Numbered from the stretch's first letter, positions 11,871 to 23,936 are shown. The stretch: DNA of 64,000 nucleotides from Haemaphysalis longicornis (GCA_013339765.2 CM023448.1:327637441-327701440); one strand, 5' to 3'. A program made the numbers and translations. Notes: generated from the letters alone by a model not told the origin.

Positions 11871-14289
11871 ACGCTAATATACAGGGTGTTGCGCCGATAA
11901 TTGGAACACTTTAAAAATTTTTCCTGAGCGAACCGCCGCTCTGTTCACGCTCAAACTTCCCACGAAGGTCGCATTTTGTGATCTATTTTGTTTGATACCT
12001 GGAACAACAGTGGTGCTTACCTGTCTATTCTGAAAGTAAATAAAAACGATTTTCGCCTATGGGAAAATGGCGGCTGATTTGGACGTGCGAGCCAGCGCAA
12101 GTTGATGTTGGAACGACGGAACCACGTGCAGAGTGAAACGCACGTTTGGGATTCACCCATTTCCCATCGAGACGGCCACACGAAATCATGCTTGGGAACA
12201 TGGAGGACTTGGGAAGACCGGCCCGCAAAAGACACGCAGCGACGAGTAGACTCTGGAGACAGCGCCGCTGAGTCGCCTCCCCTTTCCCATTCGTGGCTCG
12301 GCTGACGCAATCACTTCGCCTGCATTCGCCCGGATTCCAAACTGCGGCCAGTGATAGTCCTTATTGGAAGATTCGAAACTGCACGCGGCTGCGGCGGAAC
12401 CCCCGGGGGTATAAACCAGCCCTGAAGCAGCGGCTGCGCGGCGGCATTTCATCGGAGGCACTGAGTTGAGAAGTGCCTTTGTGCGAGCCATGTAACGCTC
12501 TTGCTACCTTTGTATATGAATGCAGTTTAAAATCACCGTCGGCTCGACAACTTCATCGCTCTCCTCTGCGCCGCGTCGATGGCGGACTGAGCAGGGCAAC
12601 GTCGCAACATCTATGCATCTATGCATCTGTATCTATGCATCTATGCATCTGCACCTGTGGCTTTTGTATCTATGTTGTACAACGCGCCCCTTATGTAACA
12701 CCCCCCTGTGGGGTCTTTAAGGAAATAAAGTGAAGTGAACCGAACAGTGGTGACTGAGCTAGAATGGCCCAGTTCCAACAGTGTAGTGTGTGTGTGTTCG
12801 GGGTGGGGGGGGGGGGGGGGGGGGGGGGGGGGCGTGGAGAGGGTATCGGTCGCAGTCGAGGGGCCGCAGGGCACCCAGTTGCTGCCGGTACTTGGCAGCC
12901 GTTACAGCAGCGTAGAACTGCTCTGCCGTGCTTTGTGTACTCGAGAATAAAGTTTGTAGACGCGTTTTTCGGAGGCGTGATAGCTTGCACTGACGTCACT
13001 GTATTGCCGTGTTGGTGGGTTGGTTGCACAGTGGAAATCTGCAGCTCTTATCTCGAGCAACGCGGATGAAGCTGACAGCGATCGATCAAAAAGTGCGGTG
13101 GCGTCGTTATGTGCAATCCACATGTTTTACGAGACGTTCCAAGATGCGAGCTTAAGCGACAATCCCGGCGTCTGGCGTTGGCGTTCATCAATTCAAAACA
13201 ATTCCTTCACGAGGCCTTCACAGTGCGAGCTTAAACTCGGCGGTATAGTTGCTAGCGAGGGGTGGTCGCCCCGCCTGTAAACAGTATGAAGGTAGGGGGA
13301 ATAACAAACCCCGAAATTCACCATCATCGTCAGCGCCATCATTACACGGTTGCATAAACGAGAAGCGGTGATCGGGTTGCCACTCGAAAGTAAAAGCCAT
13401 TCGAAAGCAAAACGCTCCTCCAGCGGCAAGATGAACAGAGCTCTTCGACAAAATATGCGAGGCTAAACAAGGCGCCGCACGCGTTGAACTGGATATTATG
13501 ATGTCCGATTCACAACTCACAACGTGCTTAGGTGTACTCGGATATTAATTTACATTGCTGGGGCAAATTCCACCGCCGCACCTGCCACGCCGTAGAGCAC
13601 GGTGGGGCTATATGCTCACTTGTAAATGGCACTACACGAGACCATATTACTAGCGAACCTGAGCAAAATGTTTTCAAAACGGGAACCCTAATAAAACCAT
13701 AGTGGGCGCGCACGTACATCAGCCAAACTGTCGCTTGAATACGCACAGCGAACGTTACAAACCACGCAGTCGGTTTGACGCGAGTTACGTAAATTAACTG
13801 CGACTGTTGAAAATGAGCGGTTCGGCTCACGAAACGACTACACAGCGTGACATGCGTCTACGGGAAACTTCTGAAGACTGAAGAAGAGGGACTTCAGTAC
13901 GCCTAGTTCGTGCGTTGTTAGCAGCCTCCACCGCCTCTCCCCTAAAACAATTGGATGGGAGACAAGCGCAATGAAGCCGCCACGCGTTCACAGGCCGCGT
14001 CAACAAAAATAACTGCGGCAGTCAACAAGTCCCATCAGAGAAGAGCAACTGCGGCCGCGTTTCCCGCCGGGCCCTCACCCCCTCCTTTTTCCCTCTTCAC
14101 CGTGACCCCTTTGCGAGCGACCGCCGAAAAACGCTTACAGCGCCAAACAGGGACCGGGAAAAAAGGGAGGTGCAGTTTTCGTTGTCTAATTTTACCATCT
14201 TTGACAGTTAAGCTGCACAGCGGCACCGCTAAATGTTTGCGACTCGTACACGCGCGTCCGGACTCGAGCTCGTGATAAAGCTTGTTTGC
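11871..14289. other. Intergenic, possible LTR-like promoter near 12.4 kb
   Basis: No supported gene. A TATAAA-containing segment at about 12409 is followed by a GC-rich leader, tandem ATCTATGC units (12609-12650) and AATAAA at 12725. This order resembles a retrotransposon LTR but no partner was found. A G28 run occupies 12805-12832. Confidence 0.35.
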
Positions 14290-14690
14290 ACTACTGTACT
14301 CAGGAGTGCATATACTCATGAATACACAGTACTCATGAGTACACAGTATTTATGAGTATTGTACTCATGAGTGCTGTGTACTCATGAGTACTATGTACTC
14401 ATGAGTACTATATACTCATGAGTACTGTGTACTCATGAGTACTGTTACTCATGAGTACTGTTACTCATGAATACTCATACTCATTAGTACTCAAACTCAT
14501 GAGTACTCATACTCATGAATACTGTACTCATGAGTGCTCATACTCATGAGTACTGTACTCACGAGTAGTGGACTTACCCCTGTACTCACTCGTCATCGTA
14601 GTCACTGTTTTTTCCTGGGTGTGTGATCACTCATCATCGTACTCACTCGTGAGTTTGAGTACAAATGAGTACACTCACGAGTGAGTACGC
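14290..14690. repeat. Palindromic decamer minisatellite (ACTCATGAGT)n
   Basis: About 400 bp are built from variants of the self-complementary unit ACTCATGAGT, joined by 0-6 bp spacers such as ACTGT or ATACT. The array degrades to ACTCGTGAG forms at the right and abuts the first readable codon of the gypsy RNase H domain. Confidence 0.9.
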
Positions 14691-14903
14691 CGACCTATGC
14701 TACTACATGGCCCATTTCGAAATTTCTAGCATACGTGCATGATAGACCGTTTAAGGTTGTGACAGACCACCATGCGCTCTGTTGGCTCGCCAATTTGAAG
14801 GACCGGTGTGGCCGTCTTGGGTGGTGGAGCTTTTTCCTGCAAGAGTTCGACGTTACGACCGTCTCTAAATCCGGAACACTCCGACGCCGACTTCCAGTCC
14901 CGT

Positions 14904-15694
14904 TGTTGCGTCTTGTAGCGAGTTGTAGCGACCGCAGTCTGCTGGTAGCGGGGCCGGTCGCCTTCGCTTCGTCGAGCCAGGACTAGGGGAGAGCTTAGAG
15001 CAAACTCAACGGGTTTATTTACATTTTTACAGTGAGTTGTCGAGATGAAGACAGAAGACACATCTTGGCGGGCCGCAGCACGCCCTTTTTGTTGACCCCC
15101 GATCCCTAGTTCCCTAGGTTAGGAATCCCCATACAAAACAATGCGGACCAATGGTGATGTGTACGTTCCTCGCTGTGAAGCACCGCCCTCGGGTAGGGAC
15201 ACGCCTTTCAGGTATGTCGGCAGATGCAAGGTATGTCGGCAGATGCACAGCACACGCACACACACACACCCTTGCCACTCGTCAGGACCCGCGCGGGCGC
15301 CGCGTATTCTTTTGGTGTCTGCCGCGCGCTGCGTTCCCAGGGAGCCTAACAGCACAGATTAACAAGGTTCGTGGAATCACTCCGGGAAGGGTTAATGGCT
15401 TGACCATTGCCACTGCCTTCTTCGCTGTGCTGCCGCCGCCACGGGGTCCCATTGTCCGGTCGTCGCCGTCTGGGCTTTCACGCGCACACGCGTTCAGTTG
15501 CTCAGGCCGGGGGAATACCGGCGGCTCCTTAATCCCTTTTGGGGCAACAACGCTCAACGCCGCTCAAAAGCCGCTGTCAATCAGTGGCCGCCGCGGCGTC
15601 TTGCCGGCCTCCTTTCGTTTCCGTCGACAAGCGGTGGGGTGGTCGACCGGCGGGCGACTGACCCGCGCAAACATGGCGCCAGTGAGTCATAACA
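14904..15694 (-). mobile_element. Solo LTR nested in the gypsy pol relic
   Basis: A 791 bp block begins TGTT and ends AACA, and is flanked on both sides by CCGT (14900-14903 and 15695-15698). Removing it and one CCGT restores the expected gypsy reading from the RNase H end into the linker. On the minus strand an AATAAA lies at about 15013-15018, roughly 110 bp before the end of the block, so the LTR is probably in minus orientation. Confidence 0.75.
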
Positions 15695-16439
15695 CCGTGC
15701 CCCGTCGACCCACCACCACGACTCCGACGAGGACAGCGCGTTCTTCGGAGTCGTGACGGAGAGCGACCTAGCCTCCCAGCAGCGTGCCGACCCCGAGATA
15801 CGCGCCATGATCGAATACGTTGAAGGACGCAACGTCGCCGTGTATCTAGGGCCTTCAAAGGCAACTTACTAGCATTCAGCCTCAAAAACTGCGTCCCCGC
15901 GAAGAAAAAATTCTACCCGGAACAAGAAAGAATTATCTACTTGTCATCCCCGCGGGCTTTCGTGACGAAATTTTGGAAGAGTGCCACGACGACCTGTCTA
16001 CCGGACATCCCGGCACAGCACGCACTATTGGAAGAATCAAGGCAAAGTACTACTGGCCCCGGCTTACAACCGATATGTCCCACTACGTCCGGAGCTGCCA
16101 TGACTGTCAGCGACAAAACACGCCGCCGACGAGACCCGCCTGACTTCTGCAGCCGATCGCTGTTCCATTGAGGCCGTTCCGACAGATTGGAATGGACCTT
16201 CTGGGCCCGTTCCGTATACGTCATGATCCGAGAAAAAGTGGATTGTCGTGATGTGCTACGCAGAGACTGCGGCTCCTCCGAGGGGGACTGCACAAGAAGT
16301 CGCGAAGTTCTTCATAAACCAAGTTGTGGTGCGGCATGGAGCCCCTGAAGTTATAATCACGGACCGCGGAACGGCCTTCACTGCGGAGCTCATGCAAAGA
16401 ATCTTACGCTACAGCAACACGGATCTCCGAAGAACGACG

Positions 16440-16490
16440 GCCTACCCAACGTTACTAGAATAGCTTCTATTCTAGTAACGTTGGGCCTAC
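16440..16490. repeat. Hairpin insertion 1 in integrase
   Basis: Arms of 18 bp (from 16446 and ending 16484) pair perfectly around a 3 nt loop, and are flanked by the direct repeat GCCTAC at 16440-16445 and 16485-16490. Without the insert and one repeat the integrase reads through as TTAYHPQTSG. Confidence 0.85.
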
Positions 16491-16778
16491 CACCCTCAAA
16501 CGAGCGGACTAACGGAACGTCTGAACAAGACGATCTGCTGTCTATGTACGTCGACGTTGAACATAAGACTTGAGACGAAGTCCTTCCGTATGTCACGTTT
16601 GCATACAATACGGCTATCCAGGAAACTACGCAGACGACACCGTTCGAGCTTGTCGACGGAAGACGGCCGACTACGATGCTTGACACCATGCTTCCGCACG
16701 TAGAAGACGACGATCTCAACGCCGACGTCCAAGGATATCTTCAGCGGGCGGAGGAGGCACGCCCGCTCGCTCGAGTTC

Positions 16779-16817
16779 GTACAACCAGAGTCCTTCATTG
16801 AAGGACTCTGGTACAAC
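16779..16817. repeat. Hairpin insertion 2 in integrase
   Basis: A perfect 12 bp inverted repeat (CAGAGTCCTTCA) with a one-base centre lies between two copies of GTACAAC (16779-16785 and 16811-16817). Its arm sequence is unrelated to hairpin insertion 1. Confidence 0.85.
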
Positions 16818-17610
16818 CGACCAGCAGCTGGTGGATGCCGGACGCTACAAGCTCCGACGCCGAGACGCCGAGTACCATCCCGGGGATCGTGTGTGGTTTA
16901 GGACTACCATCCGAAGACGCCGACTCAGTAAGAAGCTTCTGCGACGGTATTTCGGACCCTACCGGACTCTACGACGTGTTGGGCAACTTACATACGAAGT
17001 GATGCCCTATGGTGATTCCAGAACATCACGACGACGCACGCGGCCCGAATTCGTCCACGTGGTTCGACTAAGGCTTTACTACACAAGATGACGGACTTCT
17101 CTTGTTTGTTTGTTAGGACCTGTCGTTTTATTTTAGCATCGGGTCGATGCACACTTTGGGACCGGGGGGGGGGGTAATGCCGCGAATAATGCATTGGGTT
17201 TGGTTATGTTTTGTTTTTACCGCCCGGCTCCGCCGGGTTGTATTATCCGAGTCCCAAGTGAAGCGCGGGGTGCATTCTTTCTTATGCGGAACGGTTATCT
17301 CATTTGATAGGGAGAATGTTTCGCCCTCACGTCATTAGCTTATAATAGTCTTCTTTGATCTACAGTGTTCTCGATGTAATTCGACGGTTCGAGAAACACC
17401 TGCACCGAAAGATATATGCCGCAGAGCAGACGCCGCGGCATACGATTCACCGACACTCGCCTGCGCTCGTAACTTCGTTTACTGCTTCTTCGCCGTCTGT
17501 GTATTCTTTGAGTTGTTAGGGGAGCACAAGTTCGCTCCAATAAACTTCATTCTTCCTTTAAGACAACTCCGTCGTCTTTGGCTTCGTGCCAATATTATAC
17601 AAAATATTTT

Positions 17611-18002
17611 TTATCTAAACAGTTCCAGTTCTATGTCCGCAAAAATTGTACTCCCCAAAATATACCTGGCGTTTTTTTTGTTGCGTTTTGACGGCAAAAT
17701 AACTTTTTATCTTTGCACACTGTGTATAAGCCACATGCGTGTTTTGTTGGAACCCCGCACTTGAAAATATTTTACCCACTGATCGTAAGATGTCGGAGTG
17801 CAATACGTATTGTTTTGAGGTAGAATCATATCGAAAAATGCCAGGGAAGGGAACGAACCCACGAATTGGCGCCCCATCACTTTGCTAAGCGGGGACTTAA
17901 ACTTCTTGCTTCGGTACTAACAAGACGCCTATACAACTCATGCAACCCGAAGTGATAGCGTCGTGTCAAGCACGTTCTGAAATGGACAGAGACTGACAAA
18001 CC
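17611..18002. other. No gene seen
   Basis: A/T-rich sequence after the gypsy relic. A possible tRNA-like fragment (GAACCCACGAATTGG) occurs near 17855 but is too weak to call. Confidence 0.5.
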
Positions 18003-18540
18003 TTGAACATGTTGAACCGAGACATAATAGAGTACGCAAAGAACAGACAGGCCAAGCATTGGATTGTTTCCCTACACCAAACACAAACGTTTGACAGAGG
18101 AGAGCCCAACTACATATTTGCGGCGTTAGCGGCCTTTGGATACCCGCAACAGTACATTGCTGTCATGGCAGTCCTTTATGAGGATATACAGAGCGACTTA
18201 ATCATCAGCAAGCAAATGGTAACTAGCCTAAGGGTAACAAGAGGTGTTCGGCTAAGGTGTCCGCTTCCCTCAATACTCTTTGTCATGGCAATAGAACATT
18301 TCACGAGAAATGTTAAACTAAACATGAACATCGTAGGCCTACAGATACCAGGAAGCCAGTCAAAGTAACAGCATATGCAGACGATGTCACATTGTACCTA
18401 TAAGATGAAGACAACATTGTTCATATTCTCAACAGCTTTTAGCAGTATTCGGAGGTAGCTGGAGCAAAGCTGAACTGCTCGAAAAGCAAAGCTTTAAGCC
18501 TAGGCCCAACAAGTAAACAATGTATATTGTATCCGAGTAG
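18003..18540 (+). pseudogene. Non-LTR retrotransposon reverse transcriptase fragment
   Basis: An open stretch encodes ALAAFGYPQQYIAVMAVLYE, then VTRGVR..CPLPSILF, the fingers/palm region of a LINE reverse transcriptase. The catalytic box AYADDVT is present at 18371-18391 but in another frame, after a stop at 18366-18368. Downstream frames continue with weak thumb-like sequence. The copy is truncated at both ends and dead. Confidence 0.8.
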
Positions 18541-19001
18541 TTACCCATGTAGAAATCCTTGGAACTACCCACACCTTAAGTGGAGTGTCACTAAAAACCT
18601 GGTATCAAGCACTGAAGCAACTCAAGGAAAACGTTGAAGAATTTTTATCGTACAAATTCTCATGTGCAGTCAAGCGGTATCTGGCACTTAACGTGTTCAC
18701 TTGGAAAATATGGTACATTGCAGGAACAGTCGCGTCGAGTTCACGAAGGTAAGCGGAACAGCCGCTATAGTGTTGGTTGCGCGATGCCGACACCGATCAG
18801 CGAAGCGGCCACAGGAGCGTGTTGGCGAGAGCTTGGAATGGCATCAGCCACCTGCAGCTGTGTTGCACTTCTATATAACCGAAGTCTGGCGTCACACATT
18901 GGTGTGTAGGTGACCAAGGAAAGCTCGCGAGCAACTTCTTACCGGATGAACTGCTGAATACGCATAGACGAAGTGTTGTCGTCGCCACCAGCAGTCATAG
19001 T

Positions 19002-19045
19002 CGACAAAGACTCATCTGGGTACAGTCGACAAAGACTCATTTGGG
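19002..19045. repeat. Two-copy tandem repeat
   Basis: The block AGTCGACAAAGACTCATCTG is repeated almost exactly and side by side, with one base change. Confidence 0.7.
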
Positions 19046-19074
19046 CCGTGTCAGAGCTCACTGTTTTCTGAGCT

Positions 19075-19540
19075 CGTCATAGCTCTGGCACAGGTTGATG
19101 ACATCGGTGACCGTTTGCGGATTATTCGCCAGCAGCATTTAAAATGCGTCATCCGCAATGCCTTTGAGGATGTGCCTATAAGTTCTCACCTGGCTGCTTT
19201 GCCTGTTCTCGCAAACGCTGCTCCGCGAGAAGTTTTCGCACTGCAGGACGGCCGAAAACTTCCAAAAATATTGATGTGAATACCTACGACGTCTGGCTGT
19301 CGTTTTCGTGGTTGCAGTACCAAAGCTCTTCAACACCGGGCAGGTAAAATGCCACGTTGTTGCGTTTCATTTTGTCATTGCAGTTGTTGTGGGTGCTTAC
19401 TCTTTCGTATGAGGCAAGCCAAGTCTTCCACGTCGTGCTCATCTGTGCCACCGAAGAAATGTCGATCCCGCTGACGAAGCGAACCGCAGCAGATGATGGG
19501 CGTTGTTGCGACCGAGTGGGGGCACCCGATCCGAGCTCCG
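19075..19540 (-). pseudogene. Ty3/gypsy gag fragment
   Basis: Minus-strand frames read TWKTWLASYERVS, then NNVAFYLPGVEELWYCNHEN, then RHILKGIADDAF and a coiled-looking tail ending SYDELRKQ. This order matches gypsy gag capsid-like proteins. Stops and frame changes break it, including one directly after ADDAF. It need not belong to the pol relic at 14.7-17.6 kb, which is on the other strand. Confidence 0.55.
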
Positions 19541-20317
19541 TAGCCTCCGACATACGTGTGGTATCGAGGTGTAGAGCGAGCGGCCAGCCGCTGTTGCAGC
19601 CGTGGAGAAGTCCAGAAGCCGTAGGCTAACGTAACTGTTTACTTCATAACGAGAGATGAGTCGAAGCCAAATTACAATGCCCCGACGGGCGAGGTAACAG
19701 TACAGGACTCGAGCAGAGTGACAGCATGGATTCACTGCTCAAACAGGAATGGGTTACAGCGCTTGGGCAGCTCTATTTATACCCAAAAGCGGTAACGGTC
19801 AAAACGCCAACAAGCGGCAACACGCCACGAACGTCACAGACACACACAACGCTCTTTCCAGAGTTCGTGAGCAGTCGATAGCATCGGCGCACGTTGAGGT
19901 TCGAGAGAGGGGAGAGAGGAGGACTCCGCTACGATCGCGGGGCCTCTGTGTTCTTGAAGAGCGTTGAGATGAACCTCGCCGGCAGCCGCCGAAGTTTTGA
20001 AACGGAGACCCAGGCTTGTCCCGGCATGAAAACATGAGTCACTGACGCGGTGGGTCTTGTTTTGGAAGGCGCACGTAGTGACTTCGACGCACAGCCGAGG
20101 AGTGATGCGGGAAAGTACGACGGCGGGCCGATTCGTAACAGCGTCGAAAGTAGGCGCAGGCTCCCGGAGGAGCCATGGTGAGCGTCCTCAAGCAGAGCGG
20201 AGTTCCAGCGTGGAGAGGTAAGGACCGCACCTGTTCAAATGGGATGTATTGCTCAGAGAGAGAGAGGAGTAACGTTAATTAATTCAAGGAAAAGCTTCAG
20301 AGACTGACTTACGTCCT

Positions 20318-20500
20318 GACTGACTGAAAAACATTTATTTACAGAAGTTTTTACAGGGAGGGTGGGGGCGGTCCTTAATGGGTGGTCCCGTACAAACACT
20401 AGGTGGGCTCCTCCTCAAGGGAGCCCGTTGGCGTCGGCCGCAGCCCGGGCCCGCCTGACCAGGGCCCGTTGGGCCGTCAGCTTATTGGCGGTGAGCGCGA
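20318..20500 (-). pseudogene. LINE ORF2 extreme 3' end
   Basis: The minus strand reads a short C-terminal coding stretch (KLTAQRALVRRARAAADANG) followed by a poly-A-signal-like AATAAATG and a TCAGTCAG tail at 20318-20330. It is 5'-truncated at the junction with the solo foldback arm. Confidence 0.55.
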
Positions 20501-22446
20501 ACACAGGCGGCGCTGCGAAGCGCGCCTCCGTGACGTCAGCTTAGGGATTCCCGCATTTGTCGTCTGCTTCACTCAGGATCGCTCTCCCTGCTGTTTCTTT
20601 GCGCTCGGGTCAACGTCTGATTCTTGTCCGCACCAGAATTGGCGTGTGGGTAACTTTTTATCATAATAATACGCTTAAAATCGCATACACTAGCTCATGG
20701 TGACAATTAAAGTATAGTTTTGGATACCGCTACGGGAGAAACATTGCCGGCGCCACCCGATTCCTTGCGAAGCCGGTCCTGTGCCGAGCGCGAAGAGTCG
20801 GAGCTAGGCGTCCGCTTCTCATGTAAGCATTCTAACAAAAGGAACAGTCAGCTGCTAATAACCGACAACAGCGAAAATGGAAGACCAAAACAAATTCTAG
20901 GCCTTCAGGGCTGTCGGCTTTGGCAGAAGGCATCACGATTCCCGGTAATCATATGTAAGTAAAACAGTTTTTGCAACCTTGCCGAACGCTCGAACGCGTT
21001 TTGTCACATCACTTTACGTTGTCAAGCATGAAAGTTTGCCGACATGCACTATAGACTGCAAAAAACTGTAGGTTGAGTTCCAAATAACCCAGTGTGTATA
21101 TACGCGCGTGCTGATTCTATACCAGGCATCTAACCAGTATGGAGGTTTATTGAGCAAAACGAGTCACGTCTTCGTTAAATTTATAGTAACACATATAGTT
21201 TGTAAGACCTGGAGGGATATTTCGGAACATTTGCACAGCCATATCTTCCCGATATTCGGATATGCGTTATAGGAAAGACTGCACTCAAGGAGGAGGAGGA
21301 GGAGTAAGGGGAGGAGGGGAAAACTTTGTTTAACAATTAAATCGATCTGGTTAGTGGGCCGGGTCCTCAGTCCAGGACAAGAGAGTAAAGGTAATTTTCT
21401 TCAAATCATAGAACGCCATCCCGAGTAGAATAGGATTTGTTCTTCGCGCCTGGAAGGGTTGAAAAGCAATAAAGAGCTACTTGGAATTCTTCGGTTTCGA
21501 GTCTTGTAATATATGCAGGTATACTATTTATTACGTTAGTTAGCGAGTATATCATGCCTTCAACACCGTAATCATGTCATCATTGTTCGAGTTGAGAGTC
21601 AGTTCGTTATGATAACGATATAATTACGATAGAAATTCGGAGCACAAAAAGCCGCCTTCCAGTACTGTGGACCACGTTGTTTAGGGCGCGATCGCGGTGG
21701 CGTAGCACAAACCTTCTCATTGTATTTGCATGTGAATAAACAAAGCACGCTGCGGATATGCACCTTCTTGCACGCAGCCGTAATGAAAGCCAATTTGTGA
21801 AGAAGGGAATTTATGCCATACAAAATGGAGGAAATATCCACACGACCTTTGTGAGGCTCCCAAACATCCCGAAACCTCCTAATAAGAAGTTGGTGACGGC
21901 TCAGAAAAATTAATGTGTTGGGCAGAAAAAAAAGCAAGAAACATTAATCCGATACAAGACAACAACGAAAGAAACAGAAGAAAGCCGCTTATTTCCTGCT
22001 GTGCGATGAGCGTGTAGAGGCTGCTGCTTGGTACGTAGTATTAGACTGTTGAGTCTTCATAGGAGGCATCCTCAAAAATACTGCAGGGAAGCCTACGCAT
22101 TTTGAATACTTATCGAGAAGCTCTGATCGCTGATCCTCGCGAATAAGAGAGAAAGGACGAGTTACACATGATCTTCTGACCGATACTCTGAAGAAAGTTG
22201 TTCTCTATCTCTTCGTGTGTTGCAAACTTGTGGGGGATACAGCTTCAAATTATTCAGATGCGTCAGAAGCTGACAAAATAACTGAGTCGCTAGAAATACG
22301 CTTTTAACGCACTACAGCAACGAAGCGGGGCGATTTCTAGCCCAGGCACTGTTGCCCCTCACAAGCGGAGTGTAGCAGACGACAGCGGCGCGAATCCCTA
22401 AGCCGACGTCAGAGCCAGGGGGCGCCACTCAAAGATCTCACCGCCA
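20501..22446. mobile_element. Solo arm of the foldback element
   Basis: This block is collinear with the right arm at about 10.07-11.87 kb. It starts at the G/C-rich centre (GGCGGCGCTGCGAAG), passes the same landmarks (CGCACCAGAATT, GGGCCGGGTCCTCAGTCCAG, GGGGGCGCCACTC) and ends CACCGCCA at 22446. No inverted partner is present. It sits between two LINE pieces. Confidence 0.8.
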
Positions 22447-23375
22447 ATAGCAGCCGAGCAGGGCTGCCTCCCAGTTCTGCTGGGAAGGGTGGGGTAGAGG
22501 GAATAGGTTAGGTGTTTTTTGGCACGCCCACACCATGTGGAAAATGACAGGAATTTTCCTCACAGTGCGAGCGGGTTCGAAGTGTTTTAAGATTGCCGGG
22601 CACAAGAGAGTTTTGGTATAAAAGCGAAGGAGGATGTGCTCCTCTCATTTCGTGAGGCCCCTACAGGGCTTGGGATAGACTGAATGGCCGGATTGATAAA
22701 CTTGTGTGACCTCCTTAAAGGTGTAAGCGGGATTGGGTTCTTGGGCCGGATCGGTAGGGGATGAAGATGATGCCCGGAGAGAGAGCGCGCGAGCAGTGGC
22801 GTCGGCCACCTCGTTACCCTCAAGGCCCGTGCGAGCCGGAGCCCATATGATCGTTCGTTTCGCGCGGGCACCCAGGTAGTTACTTTTTTGCAGAATTCAT
22901 TAAGCAAAGTACGGAATGTACCCATGTTCGATATTGCGGGAGGCACCCCTTGAGTCCGTGGTAATGACCCGCGAGTCCTGATATGCAGTGGCTCGCGATG
23001 GAAATCTCCTGCGCGTGTGTAATGTTGTTTGGACGGAAGGTGAGTCCGTTCACTGCGGTATTTTGATGGACGACCGCGGCTGTGTACCAACATCCTTGGT
23101 GCGGGACGGAGGCGTCTACGTAGAAGACTCCGTATTTATGACCATAGTGGCGAGCCAAGGCTCCTGCCAGTGCAAGGCGTCGGCCACTGTGGTTGTTTCG
23201 TGTCATGTTGGCCGGAAGAGGGCGCACATGCAGGGCGTATCTGCAGACTGGCGTCCTCATTCCAGGATGCCTTGAGCTCGGGTCGCGTCGACAGCCCCTT
23301 CGATCAAGCGCAGCTGATCTTCGAGGCCGGAGCTGGCCAAGGCTCTCTCCCAAAGCTCTATGGAAAGGTGGAGGT
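22447..23375 (-). pseudogene. LINE ORF2 RNase H and C-terminal region
   Basis: Minus-strand frames give an RNase H start (YVDASVPHQGCWYTAAVVHQ, ITHAQEISIA) and then a proline-rich C-terminal segment. Frame changes occur between the pieces. The fragment ends at the solo foldback arm. Confidence 0.65.
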
Positions 23376-23399
23376 TGGGGGGGGGGGGGGGGGGGGGTT

Positions 23400-23800
23400 G
23401 ATCTAGGGTAGATTAGTCGCAGCTGTCAACTATGTTTCTGATAGTCCCAGTATCTCTACAGATGGGGCAAAGGGGAGAGAATTGTATCCGGTCAAAGCGG
23501 TGAAGTCTGGTTAGGTGTGGTAAGGTGGCGCGGAAGCGGAACAATCTTTCCTGGTTAACTGGTAGCGATTTTTGCGGGGGGGGGGGGGGAATACGCTCTG
23601 CGAGAGAGCCTATAGTGCTGCGTAATTTCCTGGTAATTTTCTGACTACAGGGTGCATGCTCTCGGGCTCGGCTTCATCAGCGTTGGATCAGCGGGTCAAA
23701 TCTCGAGCCAGGAGATTGGCGATCTGCTTGCCGGGGATGCCGCTGTGAGCTGGTGCCCATACAATCCTAGCAAGATAGCTGACGAGAGGCTTTGACGATC
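23400..23800 (-). pseudogene. Second LINE ORF2 C-terminal fragment
   Basis: The minus strand reads GIPGKQIANLLARDLTR (end of an RNase H domain) and then LPVNQERLFRFRATLPHLTR and CPICRDTGTI, a cysteine motif typical of LINE C-termini. Homopolymer G runs at 23379-23397 and 23576-23589 interrupt it. Confidence 0.6.
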
Positions 23801-23936
23801 GTGATCCAAGATGGAGCAGGTTCAGAGTCTCTCGCGCACGTCGCTAGCGAAGCCCGTGACTCCCGTATGTCTTCGTCGTCGATGTTTATGATTCGGCTAG
23901 TACTAGTACCTGCGCTATTCCCCTCCCATTGCAGTT

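Larger units (their letters stand above)
14681..17610 (+). pseudogene. Ty3/gypsy retrotransposon pol relic with 3' LTR
   Basis: Degenerate pol frames run left to right. An RNase H end (VTDHHALCWLANLKD, 14681-14903) is followed, after an inserted solo LTR, by integrase (about 15695-16740). The integrase has a zinc-finger-like HPGTART...SCHDCQ segment, the first catalytic Asp in IGMDLLGP, the second in IITDRGTAF and the Glu in HPQTSGLTER. A basic C-terminal stretch (16798-17091) ends in RLRYYTR-like sequence. Frameshifts, stops and two hairpin insertions break the frame. A G-rich polypurine tract (about 17164) precedes an LTR-like region with AATAAA at 17540. Gag, protease and most of reverse transcriptase are absent on the left, where the minisatellite begins. 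Confidence 0.85.

Noticed and set aside
15282..15557. Minus-strand frame with PRGGGST as a possible coding exon
   Set aside because: It lies inside the solo LTR and has no splice context.
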